Assembly: GCA_011800805.1 (NCBI GenBank)
Contig: MPNW01000017.1
Span: 125,762 to 189,761 of the forward strand
DNA length: 64,000 nucleotides
Reading direction: 5' to 3'
DNA from: Hirudo medicinalis
Taxonomy: Eukaryota; Annelida; Clitellata; Hirudinida; Hirudinidae
Part shown: in pieces, positions 11,421 to 25,600 of the stretch
Numbering within the stretch: the first letter of the stretch is position 1
Layout: each line of letters begins with the position of its first letter
Notes under the pieces: model-generated
Databases searched by the model: none
Told to the model about the DNA's origin: nothing
Seen by the model: only the letters and a program-made list of their open reading frames with translations
Program-made: the position numbers and the translations under genes

Positions 11421-12414
11421 TCCGACCAGCCCTCACTGTCTTGAGAGTTGATTTTGTAGAACCATTCACACAGTCTGGATTTGGAGTAATCAATTTTTCT
11501 TCAAGCATCAGAAACTTCTTAATCATCTGAACCGACTTAACATGCCTTGAGAACTTTTCTTTTAGAAAGTACATTTCTTGGTGGTGATGAACAACGAAGT
11601 ATTATTTAAACGTTCTCCAAGTATAGAATGGAATCTATTTTGCTATTTGTGATTCGTCAATCTTTTTTCCATCCGAAAAGCCCTGGGGATGTAAACGGCA
11701 TTCTTGTTTAATTTAAGCATACATGTATAATGCTTATTTCATATAATGAAGCCTCAATCGGGTACCTAATAATCTACATAATTGGCTTTCATGTTTTAAC
11801 CAAATTGAAAACACTATTGACAATTTAAGTTATAAAGTGCCTCAAACATTTACAAATAAATAATAAATGTTTGTAGTTAAAATGCAATTTTTAAGTTGTA
11901 TTTAAGTTGCTAAAGAAGACTCGAGTTAAAGCCGTTGTAAGCGCTAGTTTTGAGAACAATAATTCTATTGTTTTGATTGCGAAGTCTTACAAGCAAGATC
12001 AGCTTAAAAGTAGCACAATTTACAAATGTTTTTGATGATATTACATGTAATTCATTAAAATGGCTAAATTGATTAGTCTATGAAGGCTTGTTGAGCATGG
12101 GATAAAGAATATCCGAGGGGACAATGAACTCCATTTAGTAGCAGTTGACTGAACAGCTGAAATTAAATTCCGATTTTTAGAAGCAACAGCAATCAATCAT
12201 TCATTCTTTATGGTCGATACAAAATGGATTAAAAAATTAAAGGTAAAAAAGACCACTTCGAAAAATTTATCATGTTCGATAAATTACAAGGAACAAGACC
12301 TCCCTTACATCAGCATCTGATTTATATCCTTTCAAGAGTCAATGTTTTCGTGGACATAGATAAATAAATCTTCCTTTGCAGTCTTAACGTCATCAGAACA
12401 TGGTTCACTTTTAA

Positions 12415-12765
12415 TCGCCACGATTGATTCTCTCGCCTGCTGCTGTCGTCATGGCGATGAGAAGAGTCACCGATAAATAAAAAGTGTATTAAGCAGACCG
12501 TAGATAGTTAATTCGCGGGGACTAATTTAGTCGTCTAAGGTTGAGCTAATGCGTCCAGGACTGTCCGACGCTCATCAGCATTATTTCGTCTGCAATTTTT
12601 CGCGGCATCCGAGACATTCCGGAGTGGCTTTCGGATTCTTAATCACATTGTATTAAGCGGCACATCACAACCACTGAAACTAGACGGAGACGCGTGGCCG
12701 TCGGTTTAAATGAGGCAGAGATAAGCGGTTGATAGCAGAAAATGGTTTAATTACAGGCATCTATC
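12415..12765. promoter_or_regulatory. GC-richer non-coding block, candidate enhancer
   Basis: This stretch stands out from its AT-rich surroundings by base composition and lack of simple repeats. It contains TAAT cores, GATTGATT, and ETS-like CCGGAGTGG and CATTCCGGA words. No frame is open for long. Assignment as an enhancer of engrailed or the collagen gene is inference. Confidence 0.3.
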
Positions 12766-14504
12766 TTACCTTGGGAATTCTCATCATGAGATCATTAATC
12801 AAACATACGACATTTCTTTTGACGTGTTCATCTGAAAGAAATTAACCTTTTCTTAAGGTTTCAACACCTACGATGTGCTTACTGTTGGCCATTAGGAATA
12901 ATAACGATTTCAATTAGCTTCAACCTAACACGGGCTTTCTATATTTAGACATTAATAATGAATATTATTCAGTATTATTGCAATTATTCACACAGGTACA
13001 GTCCAGTTGTTACGTGCCAAATGTGGACCAAGCCGTTTGAAATCGGTTGAGTTTGGCAAAACATAAAACTGAGTTCGCCTGAACTTTGAATTGTTTCAAT
13101 TAAGAGCTCAGGCTCTTGGAAGTGGTGTGTAACATTTTCTCTCCAAATCATCCCGCTGTGTCTGAAGAATTTCTTATTTTGAACGACAAACAAGTTGCCT
13201 TTTTGTTATTACAACGTTGTGATGACGAAATTTAATTATTTAAATGAAAAATGCCAGCAATTAGCAACCGCCAGTTTTGTTTTTATGAATCTAATAAATT
13301 TTGTTCAATCGTTCAATATTCTTTTAATTTGAGCATGATTAATTGTTTTCTATTTTAGAGTTATTACAGCTCAATTGTGACCAGAATGCAGAATGCATAT
13401 CTGAGAAGCAAAACAGAAAATGGGATTTTAAAATTTTATTGAAAATGAAACAATTATCGTTGAAACACAGTTCACAGTTCCAATAACAAATGTTTTGATA
13501 TTCGATATGACTTTGATGACTCATTTTTTATATGAAGTTCTTATTTCCAATTTCGTCAAAAAGTAATTGATTACTCACAACAAATTCTACAAATGTAAAT
13601 AAGTGTTACGAGATAATTTGACTTTTTTTTTTTAAAAGTAGCATGTTGTGTTGTTGGTATTGTTGGTAGTTAATTCCTGTGGATATCTTCATCATTTGAT
13701 ACTAATAAAGCTCTGAACGGTTTCTTAAACAGCAAATGCATTGTGAAGATTTTTTAATTGCAAATTATTAATAATGTTATTAATGATATTATTACCAAGA
13801 AATCAACTCGAATGACTAAATTAAATCAGCATTTAAGGCTTTTCGCTTGCAAGGGATGACTAAAGAGAGGATTTTCTTTCCGAAGTGATAAAGTTTCAAT
13901 GTTTTTGAAGACATCTTCTGAAGCGATCCTAAGTTAAATCATCATTATACCGACGAATAATATATTAACAATATGCCCTTCAATTGGACAATGTTGGGCT
14001 TTCAAAGTAAAGGGAGGTTCGTATTGAAGCTGTGACAGTTTTTTGCGAAGTCCCAATTAATGATGGATTGAAAGGAAGATCAGTTCAATGATACATTATT
14101 AAATCATTCCTCTCTCGCCACTCGCTACATTTAATTATGACATCAAGGTGAAATTGTTGATTTCTACCGAGATTGATTTTTATTTATTTGAAATAAAATG
14201 GTTTTGTTGCTAAGACACAAATGAAAATTCATCTAGAATTTATTATTGCAATTATAATTTGTTATCACAGTTAAAGTTTATTTGGATCATCAGAAATATA
14301 AATAATCAGCGATAAATAAGAATAAAAGATGAAAGTAAGATGCGACAATGAACTGGTATCAAATTCTGACCAATGGATAAATTCCCACAGGCAATCAAAC
14401 TTTTCAGAAACACGAATGAGCCTCATTATCCAAGCGATCAATAAGTTGTTAATTATTTAACAAGTTATGAAGAATTAACGATGCAATATCTTGCTGTAGC
14501 AGCT

Positions 14505-14975
14505 TGGAGGTATATATGAGAAGCTGAAGCTGCTTTTGTCATGTCGAAGGGAGAAGAGACGCCACGAGACAGAAGTTTATTCCAAATCTGGGGAGATATG
14601 AAGGAATAGAGAGAGATGGAGTATGAGGGTGCTTAATTAGTTGTGTGAGAGGTGGAAGTGAGAGGGTGGTAGAAAGTCTAGGATTGGAGTGAGAAGCAAA
14701 AAGCAGTTTTGCTTAGGTCTGTAAGTCGAAGACGCTGTGTGCGCGTGCGTCGAACTCGGTTGGCAGCGAAGTGTCTAACCGACTATCTAACTGTCCGAAC
14801 CTAATCATAGCCGGGCCTATTGGATTGTGAGGTTCGGATGGATTAGGAGTTGCAGTTACCTGACCACCTGTATATCGATATTGAAACTAAAAGAGCCGAT
14901 AAGTGACCGCAGGATTTTGCGTGTTTGACTTGTAAGGTCGTTTGAGGGGGACTTCGGACGACTACAGAATAAAGG
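14505..14975 (+). promoter_or_regulatory. Candidate collagen promoter and 5' UTR
   Basis: GGTATATATGAG at 14509-14520 is a good TATA element. Transcription would start near 14540, leaving about 430 bases of 5' UTR before the signal-peptide ATG at 14976. The UTR region is purine-rich, with no long open frame. Confidence 0.45.
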
Positions 14976-16637
14976 ATGAGTCGCCAGCAGATTGCCTTCC
15001 TGGGTCTGCTGTGGCTTGGAATTGTTGCTTACGCGGCGGAGAAGAAAGGTGAGTGAAAGGAAATTGATTAATTTGAAATTTATTTCCAAAATTTTATTGG
15101 TTTCAATATTAGAAAATTTGATTTATTTACTCGAAAAACCCATGGTCTAACTGAAAATTCTGCCCAGCGATTTTATTGTTATTTATTAATAATGCGATAA
15201 CTAATTAAAAGAGTACTGATTGAGATTTCGAAACCAAAATAAAGAACCATTTCTTGAAATAAGAACAAAAGTTTGAATGTCACGCAATGAATTACCATCA
15301 CCAGCTGACCAGTAATTGACATCGCTAATGACTCATTTGTTGCAATCATTAACATTCATAATAGTTAATTACCGACTCAACTGACTTAATTGTTCGTGTC
15401 ATAATGTAGAGCGTTTAGCATCGATACTCAAATGAACGCAGATTGCCAGTATAACGGTGTCGAGTACAAACATGGAGAATCGTGGAGACCGTATGGATCA
15501 ATCGATCCATGCTTTGAGTGCAGATGTACAGATGGAGCCTTTGCCTGCGAATCCCTCGTGTGCCCAGAGCCAGAATGTGACGACCCCGTTGTCGATGTAA
15601 ACGAGTGCTGCCCCAAGTGTGCAGGTAACTTTTCCAATTATTTAATTAATTTATTTATTAATTAAGGTTAATTTATTAACATGCCTTGTGGTAATGTTGT
15701 AGTGTTGTAATTGTTGATGTTTTGGCATGTTACTGTTGCTAACCACATAACCACCTTCTCGATGCCAGTTAAGGATTTATAAATAATATTTATAATTTAA
15801 ATTTAAAAATGATTTAATGATATCAAATATTTAAATATCCAGGTTCTGGAACAGGCAGAAGATCCAGAAAGGTGATTAAGAATTAATAAAAATAAATAAT
15901 TTAATTATTGGACATTAAAAAGGTATGTTCTCCATTTCATAAATGCAGTATTTTAATAATTTATGTTTTTAGTAGTATAATGCAGTATGTTTATTAATTT
16001 AATTAATTTTAATATTTATTCATTAATTTCATGTTAATGAACCATTTTTAATAATTTTTAATTACATTTGATTTTTTGACCATTTTCAGCCAAAGGTTTG
16101 TTCTTGAATTTGTTGGATTTTTATTTCTGACAGTTTCTTTATTAATTTATTTGTCTAATTAACTGTTAATTCTGCAACTTTGAAATCAACAATTCCTTCA
16201 AAGCAAATGATTTCTGTAGGGTGACAGCAGCAGACTTACTGAAACCTCAGGGCCACCATCTAGCAAAAAAGCTCAGGTGGATTGAAACACTTTTTGTAAA
16301 CAACATTGATTCATAATTAAATTAAAATGATTGACACTTTAAACTTTTAGAAATTATTAGACAATTTATATATTCATCATATACTCTTATAAGCCAGGAG
16401 TACCGAAGTTTTGACCAAAAGACTTTTGTCAAGGCATTGAAGCAAATCTTTTTACAAATGTTCATCAAGATCAATTTAAATTCAGGATAGCTTAAAGTCA
16501 CTCAAAGTTTTAATTTCTTCAAATTCCAGTACCAACCTGCTGAATCGGGCTTTTCCTTCCTGGACGCACCATCCAACCAAAACAAGGCAGGAACTTATGG
16601 ATGGGGAGGCGGTGGAGGTCCCTTCGAAACCGTCCAG
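14976..16637 (+). CDS. Collagen N-terminal region: signal peptide, VWC, linker
   Basis: The signal peptide begins [20 protein letters not shown]. The join 15048/15442 gives EKK-DCQYNG. The VWC exon carries ten cysteines in the usual order (C, CxxC, CxC-like spacing and a terminal CCPKC). The next exons encode basic and Ser-rich linker ([29 protein letters not shown]) and a 36-residue exon with a Gly run ([13 protein letters not shown]) just before the helix. A possible 6-bp micro-exon CCAAAG (Pro-Lys) lies at 16090-16095 with good borders and the correct phase. No minor triple helix of the vertebrate N-propeptide type is seen. Confidence 0.88.
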
Positions 16638-19600
16638 GTTAACTTGCGAATAACTGGGAAGATGTCACATGCAGCCATTTTTAGACGTTGCAACCATAAA
16701 TGAATGACTTTTATAAAATAACAAACATAATTGGTTTACGGCACTTTTGTTTGTAGTATTAGAAATAAAATATATCTTTCAGCTCCCTGGACCCAGAGGA
16801 CCTCCGGGACCAGCTGGATCACCAGTACGTAACTTAATCTCAGACTGTATTCACAAAGTCTCCTCTACAACGTTGTGTTAAACTTTTCCATTTGCTGAAA
16901 TATCTGAGATATTAATTTAAAAAAAATTTAATTTTTCAAAATAAAATAAAAATAATTTTGATACTTTAGGGAGCCCCAGGATTCCAGGGACCAAGGGGAG
17001 AACCAGGCGAGCCTGGTCAACCCGTGAGTGAAAAAATATAATATATTTATAAATTATATTTATATATATAAAATACAATTTATAAAATCACAGCAACTTT
17101 ACATGTTCAATGATTTACCAAACCAACCGAATTATTGCAATCTTTTAAACGAACACATTCTAATTGTATGGGCACAAATTTGGTAAAAAGTTTTATAAGC
17201 ACTATTTTCACTTCAGGGTCACCAAGGTCAAAGAGGACCACCGGGACCACTTGGAGCTCCTGGTAAAGATGTGAGTGATAAGAATTTAATCAATAAGTTG
17301 CAATTTCTCAATTTATTACCCCAATCTAAACTACAAATGAATATTAAAAAAGTAAGAGTTGTAAATATTATTGATATTTTAATTAAATTAAAATAATATT
17401 TGTAAAACAAATATCCACGCAATTCTTACTTAGGGAGATCCAGGTCAAGATGGAGAACAGGGTCTTCCAGGTTTAGTTGGAAACGCTGTGAGTAAAAATA
17501 AATTGAATGATGACTAATTATTAATCATATTAATATCTTAAATTAATTATGTTGTTTTATTGTATTACTAATTAAGTTATTAATGTTGGGTCTTCATCAA
17601 AATACGAATGGACACTGAAATGTTACGTTGAAGAACATAATTAAATGTTACAACAATAATGTGATGAAATATTTCCATCATCGAGAGATATTTTACGATC
17701 AACACATTGCTACATTCAGGGCCCACCAGGACCAGGTGGCAGTGCTGGATTCCCAGGTGCCAAGGGACACAGGGTATGATAGTCATCATGCATCCATATG
17801 ATTTCTAATCTGAATAGCATTTTAAAATCTTTTATTAAGTATAGTAATAGCATCATCTCATTTAGTTAGCCATAGCCTTAATATATAAGTTTAATAAATA
17901 CACATTTTACAAAATATGCACACTAATCATTTAATTGCATGTAATTGCAAGGATGTTACAGATATTAAATCTCTTTAAAGGGAACGGTTAAAAAAATATT
18001 TATTTGTGTCGAGGCCGTTAGATTTGAATTACAAAATAAAGAATTATATAATTTGCACAAATTTGATATCATTTTATCCAAACGCAGGGTTTCACGGGAG
18101 CTTCAGGAGCCAAAGGAGAGCACGGAAGACAGGGTGAAAGGGTAACTGTTAATTCCATAAATTAAAAAAATTGTTAAGTAATTAAAACAATAATATAACT
18201 TAATAATAAGCAAATGGTTCACTAAGATTTGCATTCCATAAAATGTAAACTTCATTGTAATCGTCGCTATTTGTTTGGACGCCAGTAAAAGCAGACACAA
18301 ACACATTTTTTAGTGTTTACAACCTAGCTTGCGTAACGAGTACTTTGGGAGTAGGTGCTATATAAATTGTTAATATTAAATTTGTAAATAATTTTTAACA
18401 GGGCGTTGAAGGTGCTGCAGGACCAGCAGGTCCATTAGGTGTTCAGGTAATAAATTATTCCTTAACGACCAGTTAAGTTAAGTTAGCTCATTTATGAAGA
18501 TGTTGCCTACTAATATTAATAATATTAATAACTCTAAAATGTTATTGATCCCATGAACTAATCAATCGATGTATTTTTTAAAGTATATGCAATTTATAAT
18601 TGAGTTATGACCGTCCCCAATAATATAATATAAAAAGTCAGGCAATTAATGTATTTGATTTAATTAACGCATTTATGTAACTCAAGAAAATGCATTAAAA
18701 GAAAATTTTTATACATTAAATTAATATAATATAATATAATTAACTAATTTACAGGGACCAAGGGGACCCTCAGGAGAGAGGGGACCAGACGGAAAACAAG
18801 GATCAGTTGTGAGTTCTTAGTTCTCATTAAAATCAATTACAAAATGTAATCAGCGAATAGTAAATTTTAAAAGAAATCTTAAATTTTGCAGGGCCAACGT
18901 GGAGTTGATGGAAACCCAGGTCCTGCTGGACCATCAGGACCTCTCGGACCAGCTGGTGTTCCAGGTCTTCCAGGACTTGCTGGTGCGAAGGTGAACTTAA
19001 CTAACAAGTTGCTTTTCCAATGGTGTATCCTACAGTTTCAGCTGAAATAATTTATTTAACTCCTCAGGGTGAGCATGGATCAAACGGATTGAAGGGTCTT
19101 CCAGGAACCACTGGAGCATTAGGAGCTCCTGGAGAGCATGGAGATGCAGGAAACCCAGGAAGACCAGTTAGAATCTGAAATGGCTCCTATTAACTAATTA
19201 ACTTAAATCGACGATAAATTGAATTTAATTAACCTACAAACATAATTTTAGGGGGACTCAGGTCTTAACGGTGTCCCAGGAGAGAAAGGAGCCAGGGTTA
19301 GCAATCCAAAATAAATATGTGGAATCTCATAGTTATGATTAACATATCAATACATTCAAGAAGATAATAAAATAAGCATATTCAATAAGAGCCTTCCTTC
19401 TTCTAGGGAGAAAGTGGTCTAGCAGGTTCACCAGGCTTCCCTGGAGTTGTTGGGGGACCAGGTCTTAACGGAGTCCAAGGTCCAAGTGGAACCAAAGGAG
19501 AAACTGTAAGCTTTATGACTAATAAATACGAAACAATTAATTCGGTTTATTCCTAAGGTGAATAATGGCCTGTATTAAATTGACACACAGAATAATGTTA

Positions 19601-22600
19601 ATATTTACATTAATATTGTCGTTTAATAACGTTTTAAATCTGGCCGATAAATTACTTTCCATGAAATCAGGGTGCTCCCGGTCATCAAGGAGCACCCGGA
19701 GAGAGGGGCATTGCCGGAGACCCTGGAGCTTCAGGGGAGAGAGGAGAGGAAGGATTACCTGGGGACAGTGGTAAAAGGGTACGTTTTAAGCTCTTACGAT
19801 TGAAAAGCCAGGAATATTACCAGTTAACGTTTATTTACCTTTGAGAATATAAATGAAGGATTTTTTTTAAATAAAGTTTAATTTTTCAGGGACAATCAGG
19901 GCCACCTGGACCAGCTGGCCCATCTGGATCTCGTGGTGATGCCGTGAGTTGAACATTTGTTCAGTAATATTACTGTAATATTTGTTCAGTAATATTATTA
20001 TATATTACATAAATTTAATTATTATTAATTATTAATAATAATGATGATAATGACAATAATAGACAAAAATAATAATAAACAAACAGATAACAGCCTCGTA
20101 ATGTTAAAAACATTTTATGAATATCTTGGAATGCCATGCACGGGGTGACATTATATATATAGTATTATATTTAGTATATTATTAAATGACCTTCATTATC
20201 TTCATATTATCTTCATATATTATATATTATCTTCATAGGGACCCGTAGGAGATAGAGGTTTGCCAGGTGTTGATGGAGTCCCCGGACCTGCCGGGGCAGC
20301 TGGACCCCAGGGACCTCTCGGAGACCCTGGACCAAGAGGACCTCAAGTGAATATTTGTATATCTTCCGATGGATTATTTTACATTTCAGCACTTTTTAGT
20401 TCCATTTTGCCACTGAATTCAGACTTTTATGAATTCGTGAATGTCGAATAGAATGTTATTATTGATATTAATACAAATACATATTTTGTAATGACAAATA
20501 TTCAATTATTCCAGGGAGATCAAGGAGGTCCAGGGGAATCAGGAGAGCATGGATCCAGTGTACGATATCTTATTCAATTAAACAAGCATTCATATGAAAT
20601 TTGTATTGCAACATTGTAATAACCCCATTGATAATAATTACTTGATTGCCTACTGTGATAAGAGTATTACTGGTTACAAATCTTAAAACTTTTCAACGTT
20701 ACATTACAAAATCACAACTTTAAGCGATCTTAACCATTCAAAGGGTTACGAAGGTCGTGAGGGACCATCTGGAAGAGAAGGAAGACCAGGAACTGCTGTA
20801 AGTGCTTTTTTAATAGATAATTGTAATTAATGATTTATAAATTAATACAAATCAGTTTAATTAAGTGCAAAATAAATTATTAGGATACCAATTAAATTAT
20901 TTTCATTAATTCCATCTTCTCCAGGGACCACAAGGAGCAGAAGGCAAACCAGGAGAGCCAGGAGCCCAAGGGATTGTTGGTCTCAAGGGACTTCCAGGAC
21001 CCCATGGTCTTCAAGGAGCTCCGGTATTTTTCTTCTAAAGCTTCTATAGCTAGCCAAGAATTCTAAAACTAATCTGTCATTTCCACAGGGCGAGCAAGGT
21101 AGGGAAGGAAGCGCTGGTGCGCCTGGTGCAGCTGGAGACAAAGGAAACAAGGGAACTCTGGGTAACAAGGGATTCCCCGGAGCAAACGGAGCAGCCGTTG
21201 GTTGACTTTGTTTATTGAATCCAACAACTGCCAGACAAATAAACAAATAAATGGATCACAAATCGATGCAGGGACAAAGAGGAGAACGTGGAGGTCCTGG
21301 CGAGCCGGGAGTGAGAGGAGGCCCAGTAAGAAGAATGCTGGCATTGTTTTCAATCAATTTATTTTGTTACAGTGAAGAATTTTTGTAACCAAGCGTATGA
21401 ATGAAAAATTTATGAGTATTATTTAATATTCTCTGAAAAATTATATAGGGTGCCGAAGGACCCCACGGATTGAAAGGACCTCAGGGTCGTCAAGGAGACC
21501 AGGGAGCTCCTGGACCAGGTGGAGTGGCTGGAGCTGCTGGACCTCCCGTTGGTTTTTATTTCTCATTAATGCCAATTAATAAAAATAATAATATTTAATA
21601 ATATTAATGTATTTTGTATTTGTAATCAGCCGATCTTTTGAGTGCCTTATGTATCCGAAATGAATATGAAGGCTTTTTTTAATCACTCTACCATTTATGT
21701 AACTCCCCTATACGAGGTCGCTCCCTGGCGGTGCAGGCTGGGTTGCGAACAGGACACATTTCGATTGTTGCCATTACCGCCGCATGCAGGAACGCAACTC
21801 ATTCTTCCAACCCGCACGCCAATGTACACTTGCCAATACAACATGTTAAAACTTATATCACCCTTAGGGAAGTCAAGGACCAAGGGGATACAGAGGCTTG
21901 CCTGGAGGAAGAGGAGTTGCTGGAGATAAGGGCGGTGATGGACCTCCTGGTGATGAAGGACCACAGGTTAGTAAAGGAAGCCTTTTTGAATAATGTTTTA
22001 GCTTGCATGGAAAATCGTTTTATTTCTAGGGACCCCCAGGTCCAAGAGGAGAACCCGGTGATGCTGGAGTTGATGGAATTCCAGTAAGATTAATTTCTTT
22101 AGTGTTTTAACACTCCTGTAGTAAAATTTCTCTTCTTCAATAATGAGATTTAATGCCTTGACTTTAAATCCAAGTCAACGATGAATGCAACTGAAGTTCT
22201 AATGTTCTAGGGAACTAAAGGAGAGCCAGGACCTGAAGGATTCAAAGGACCAAGAGGAGAAGGCGTGAGTATTTTCTCGATTCAATCATATTATTTAGAA
22301 TATTTCCACATATGCTTTTCCTGAAGTTATATAGACAATTTTATCTTTGATTTTTTTATATCTTAATGTCACATAAACCAGTTTACAAGGGTGATGAAAA
22401 TATGACTTGCTCCTAAAGTTATTCGAACTCAAAAAATAATCACATTGACAACCAAAACCATCCCACGCAGGGAGGTCCAGGAGATCGTGGAGAGAGAGGA
22501 GATCAAGGCAAAGACGGACCTAAAGTGAGTTTTACACAAATTTTAAGATTCACTTCAATAAACTTAACGAAAGCCTTTTTCCACATCAGGGTAAAGACGG

Positions 22601-25600
22601 AGCACCTGGTCTGCCCGGAGCTGTTGGACTCAGTGGAGCAAAGGGAGAGAGAGGAAATCCAGGACCAGGAGGTGATGCTGGTCCTAAAGGAAGACCTGGT
22701 GATCGTGGTCTCCAAGGATCACCTGGTGCTGCCGGTCTCCAAGGACCACCTGTAAGTACACTATTACGATTTTCACATTAAAATCTCGTTTCCTATGATG
22801 AAAGAAAAGATGAGATGAGGAAGTTTTTATATTTTGAAGAGATGACAATGATTTATTGTGATATATTCCAGGGAGAGAGAGGAGCCCCAGGCCCCGCGGG
22901 AGAACTTGGCTACCCAGGCCCTAGGGTAAGCTATCGCATAACCGTCACGTTATGAGATTCTAAATTCTTTCTGATTTAAAAGGGAAGTCAAGGACCCGTT
23001 GGCATTGAAGGAGTTGATGGCGATCCCGGTCTTCCAGGAAGAGATGGTAATGTCGGTAGGCCCGGATTGAGAGGTGAAAACGGTGCCCGTGGAAAGAGGG
23101 GAGGAGCAGGAAGAGCAGGTGCTCCTGGACCTTCTGGAGCTCCGGGACCCGCTGGACCAGCTGGTCCAACTGGAGAACCAGGTGCAGATGGTGGAAGGGT
23201 GAGCCTATATTTGTAAATTTAATAAATCGCTAATGTTTCAAATTCTACAAATTATGAACCCTTTTGTGACCCCATCAGATCTCCTTGATGGACATTATAA
23301 AGCTAATTTTCTTCTATATTTTATCTTTTTTGGAAGTTTTAATCTCAATTTATTTTAGGGAGCCCCAGGAGACGCTGGAGCCACAGGAAAGCAGGGATCA
23401 CCTGGTGATGATGGAGAATCCGGTAAGGATGGACAGAAAGGAGAGAAAGGAACCGCCGGGCCAACTGTGGGTGCAGACTTTTCAAGTGATTATTGTAAAG
23501 GACATTTTTCAAGTTTGTTTCATTTACAACCCAGGGACCCCAAGGAGTCGTTGGACCACAAGGGCCTCAGGGAGATAGGGGAGTTCAAGGAATCCCTGGA
23601 ACAAGAGGACAGCCAGGCCCTCAGGGACCACAAGGCTTGAGAGTGAATAAATTAATTATTTGTCGCTGGCATCGTGCCGCTTAACTTATTATAATTAACA
23701 AACATTAGGGAGAGAGGGGATTACCCGGATCAGCGGGAGAAAGGGGAGAAAGAGGAGAACCAGGTCTTCAAGGACCAACAGGAGGCGCTGGAAGCCACGG
23801 AGAACAAGGACAAGAGGGTAACCCTGGAAAAGATGGAGTGCCAGGCCTTTCAGGTCGTGTCGGAGAAAGGGGTCCCACAGGACCTCTCGGACCATCAGGA
23901 CCCCCTGGACCACCTGGATTTGCTGTAATTTGTTTACATTCTCCTCCAATATTATAACTGTATTAAAAAAAAATATTCGAAATACTTTAAGGCCGATGAA
24001 AGGCCTTAAAATGTCATTATGTTGCAAGTTGAATGCTTTACAAAAATGATCGGAATTTGGAAAATTCATGAAAGTTTGAATAGTAACAACAATATTATTT
24101 TTATATTACATAACGAAATAAATAATGTAACATTTATAAAGTGAAAATTTCAAGCAATTGGTTATGAATATTTATTAGGGTGCAGTTGGTCAGCCTGGTG
24201 CTTCTGGACCGCCTGGAGGTCGTGGACCAAGGGTGAGTCAATTCATTATTTACATTGTTACTTTTACTTATTCTGCAGTTACTCTGACATAAAATTTAAC
24301 CAATATCGATACAATTTTAAAGAATATTTATATTCGCCACAATATTACTTTAAATTTCTAAATGATAAACTATTAAATAAATTATTTTTAAACAACCAGG
24401 GTGAACAAGGACAAGTTGGAGACCTTGGACCACCCGGAGCCTTCGGACCTGCTGTTAGTTATTAATTCTGTGGTTGCATCGCTTATCGCGGTGATGCAAT
24501 TAATTAAGTTATTTATTTATTTGTTATTAAAACATGTATACGTTAGGAAAAACTAATTACAAAATAATCAAGGATTGCTCCTTCACTTCACATCACATCA
24601 TCGTCTTATCTTTCCAGGGACCATCTGGTGCACCCGGAGTTGACGGAGAAAGAGGTGAAGCTGGAGGAAAGGTATCGCATGCTAGCCAAAACTTTTTTGT
24701 TATAATCGATAATTTGACCAGAAAAAGTTTAAATTAAAAATTAAAAACTATTGCAATTAAGTTGTATATAGATAATCTGACCAAAGAATGAATAAAATAG
24801 CAAAACTTATGTTTTTAAACAACCCTTGTCGTATGCTAAGGAACCGAGATGAAAGATAATCCATTGTACATTTTATCTTTTAGGGAGACAAAGGATGGCA
24901 AGGACTTCCTGGAACTAGGGGAGTTCCCGGTACTACCGTGAGTAAAAGCAGACTCATAAAATTGGTGATTACTATTTTTCAATGTCTCTCAATCAAAACA
25001 GGGAGACAAGGGTGAACCAGGAGGACCCGGAGCGCCAGGACATCGTGGAAACAGGGTAACTGGAATGCTTTTGTTTGCCTTGCCACTCACCACTCATTAA
25101 TGTATTCACGTGACCTCAACCAATTTCAAGGGTGACCAAGGATCAAGAGGACAAGTTGGATCTCCAGGATCTGATGGTCTGTCAGGACCACCCGGCGCAC
25201 CTGTTAGTTTCAGTGACTTTTAAATGAAGCGTTTGCCTTGATTTTAAGATGCGATTATAATTTAATTACAATAATTAGAATAGATGTTAGACTGATAATT
25301 TGATAAGTTGCATAGCGTAATAACTAATGATAATAACTGCGTAATAACTGCGACTCTGCAGTGATTTTACTGAATGTCTTTCAAGTGAAGTTCCATTAGC
25401 AATTTATTTTCATTCAAGGGACCAAGTGGACCCGACGGTGATGATGGAAGAACTGTGAGTTGATGCCAGAAAAGACGTTTAATCAATATTTAACATTCTC
25501 TTTAACTTTTATATCTATGAAATAATTTACAAAAAATGCTATTTCAATTTCTTTAAATCATAAATTAAATTGTTACAATTCAGAAGAGATATTTATTTAT

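Larger units (their letters stand above)
11421..14975. other. Intergenic region between engrailed and collagen
   Basis: Begins with the probable engrailed 3' UTR (AATAAA at 11855-11860). No exon is recognised. A distinctly GC-richer, non-repetitive block spans about 12415-12765 and includes paired ATTCCGGA-type words and several TAAT words; it looks like regulatory DNA rather than coding sequence. The last 450 bases are the collagen promoter and 5' UTR. Confidence 0.6.

Noticed and set aside
20983..24069. Antisense open frames across the collagen gene
   Set aside because: Gly-X-Y coding DNA leaves the complementary strand open; the sense exons have consistent phase, borders and repeat.
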